Shown: one piece after another, positions 12,716 through 13,939 of the stretch
Position numbering within the stretch: the stretch's first letter is position 1
How the letters are laid out: the number at the start of each line of letters is the position of its first letter
Assembly (NCBI GenBank): GCA_903854795.1
Contig: CAINXF010000078.1
Location: forward strand, 1-13,939
DNA: 13,939 nucleotides
Source: Candidatus Kerfeldbacteria bacterium
Lineage (GTDB): Bacteria; Patescibacteriota; Patescibacteriia; SBBC01
Reading direction: 5' to 3'
Made by a program: the position numbers and the translations under genes
The notes under the pieces: model-generated
What the model was told of the DNA's origin: nothing
Database searches by the model: none
What the model saw: the letters and a program-made list of their open reading frames with translations, nothing else

Positions 12716-13852
12716 ATGATACATTTTCGCGTACTTAAACAATCAAAAAGATCACGGGCCCGACTTGGTATATTGTCGACGCCGCATGGTGACGTTGAAA
12801 CACCGACGCTTGTCGGCGTAGCGACCCAAGGCGCGATCAAGGCACTCATGACGGACGACGTCGTTGCAACGCACACACAGCTATTGATCTGCAACACGTT
12901 CCACCTGCACCTCAAACCAGGTGAAGCGATCGTTGCAGCACACGGCAAGCTCCACAAGTTCATGCACTGGAACAGGCCGCTCATGACCGACTCGGGCGGA
13001 TTTCAAGTGTTCAGTCTCGGCTTCGGGCGTGATCTCAACATGGGGAAGATCCTGAAAGGTGCGAGCAGCGAGAGGGTCCGTGCGCACGACCAGCCGCAAT
13101 CGCTCACCATCACCGAACACGGCGTACGATTTAGATCACCAGTGGATGGCCATAGTCTTTTCCTTGGCCCGAAAGAATCAATCGCCATCCAGCAGAAACT
13201 CGGCGCAGACATCATGTTCGCGTTCGATGAGTGTCCACCGCCGGTCGCCGGCACTGCCTACCTCCGTGAGTCGCTCGCGCGCACGCACCGTTGGGCGGCG
13301 CAGTCGCTCGCCGCACGCACCTCACGTCAAGCGCTCTACGGCATCGTCCAGGGCGGCAAGTTCTTCAGGCTTCGCAAGGAGAGCGCCCGCGTCATCACCG
13401 CACTGCCGTTCGACGGGTTTGGCATCGGCGGAGAACTCGGCGGCGACAAGGCGACGATGGCACGCATGCTCGGATGGATGGGGGACCTGCTACCACCAGC
13501 GAAACCACGGCACCTGCTCGGCACCGGCCATCCCGAAGATATCCTCGGCATCGTACGGGCGGGGATGGACACGTTCGACTCGATCGCACCGACGCACTAC
13601 GGACGCCATGGTGTCGCGTTCACCTCTGCAGGACGGCTCGACATGAAAAAGACTTCGTTCCTGAAGGACGACCGTCCGCTCGATCCGAAATGCGGTTGCA
13701 AGGTCTGCCATGATTACTCACGCGCCTATATTACACATCTCTTCCGCGCGAAGGAAATCGCCGCGATGTCACTTGTCAGTTTCCATAACCTCTCGTTCTA
13801 CAACGACTACCTGGCGCGGCTACGACGCGACATTCGGAGGGGCGTGCTGTGA
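12716..13852 (+). CDS. tgt: Queuine tRNA-ribosyltransferase (TGT)
   Basis: 378 residues, normal length for bacterial TGT. It exchanges G34 for preQ1 (or queuine) in tRNAs with GUN anticodons (Asp, Asn, His, Tyr). Visible features: general acid/base D92 in TDSGGFQVFSLG, GIVQGG with the substrate-binding region, and nucleophile D288 in FDSIAPTHYGRHG. The zinc site has C326, C328, C331 and H357 (CGCKVC ... SFHNL), with the same spacing as C318/C320/C323/H349 of the Zymomonas enzyme. The usual PTRNARNG after the nucleophile reads PTHYGRHG. The start ATG coincides with the predicted transcription start. The stop overlaps the queA start (GTGA), so tgt-queA is a coupled pair. Confidence 0.95.
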   Translation: MIHFRVLKQSKRSRARLGILSTPHGDVETPTLVGVATQGAIKALMTDDVVATHTQLLICNTFHLHLKPGEAIVAAHGKLHKFMHWNRPLMTDSGGFQVFSLGFGRDLNMGKILKGASSERVRAHDQPQSLTITEHGVRFRSPVDGHSLFLGPKESIAIQQKLGADIMFAFDECPPPVAGTAYLRESLARTHRWAAQSLAARTSRQALYGIVQGGKFFRLRKESARVITALPFDGFGIGGELGGDKATMARMLGWMGDLLPPAKPRHLLGTGHPEDILGIVRAGMDTFDSIAPTHYGRHGVAFTSAGRLDMKKTSFLKDDRPLDPKCGCKVCHDYSRAYITHLFRAKEIAAMSLVSFHNLSFYNDYLARLRRDIRRGVL

Positions 13853-13939
13853 ACGTCGAGAAGGCCCTGAGCCAGTACGACTACTTGATCCCGAGATCAC
13901 GAATCGCGCTTACGCCCGCGTCACCGAGGGACCACGCCC
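13849..13939 (+). CDS. queA: S-adenosylmethionine:tRNA ribosyltransferase-isomerase, N-terminus only
   Basis: Thirty codons remain before the window ends. GTG start at 13849 overlaps the tgt stop by 4 bp, with GGAGG 8 nt upstream. The segment YDYLIPRSRIALTPASPRDHA matches the conserved QueA N-terminus (FDYxLPxxLIAxxPxxxRD). QueA adds the epoxycyclopentanediol ring to preQ1-tRNA, the step after TGT, so the neighbour supports the call. An unusually long polar lead (VNVEKALSQ) precedes the motif. Confidence 0.88.
   Translation, partial: MNVEKALSQYDYLIPRSRIALTPASPRDHA

Overview
The window looks like chromosomal DNA of a Patescibacteria/CPR bacterium, probably from the Parcubacteria side. This is inferred from several traits: a compact layout, a short IF2 of about 586 residues, a bactofilin, a divergent diacylglycerol-kinase-like protein, a giant FN3/LysM surface protein, and many genes whose predicted transcription start lies almost on the start codon. 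No rRNA, CRISPR array, transposase or phage gene is visible.

Layout. From 1 to about 9.3 kb every gene is on the minus strand; from 9.47 kb to the end every gene is on the plus strand. Read in transcription order, the left arm starts with a 1305-residue membrane-anchored FN3/LysM surface protein (5373-9290) that has a perfect-consensus promoter. A short dubious ORF and a run of three palindromes follow. Next come bactofilin, a DAG-kinase-like protein and an MBL-fold hydrolase, apparently one operon. Last is a translation/RNA operon: infB, rbfA and an NrnA-type DHH phosphoesterase cut by the window edge.

The right arm starts with a small one-pass membrane protein, then a 24-bp perfect palindrome whose core matches the ParB-binding parS site, then a tRNA cluster: Arg(CCU), Ala(CGC) and a striking nested element. 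There, a complete tRNA-Ala(GGC) sits inside the anticodon position of a second tRNA-like sequence (10066-10233). The outer RNA has its own acceptor stem with G3:U70, T arm and CCA, and a perfectly paired 17-bp helix where an anticodon arm should be. I regard this as the most unusual object in the window. After about 730 bases with no convincing gene come an XRE-type regulator coupled to an EamA transporter, an anchored SH3-like protein, tgt, and the start of queA (queuosine tRNA modification).

Other points of note: IF2 lacks about nine residues immediately after its P-loop, so it is either broken, a strain variant or misassembled; and the parS-like site lies beside the point where transcription diverges, as expected near a replication origin, although no dnaA gene or DnaA-box cluster is seen.
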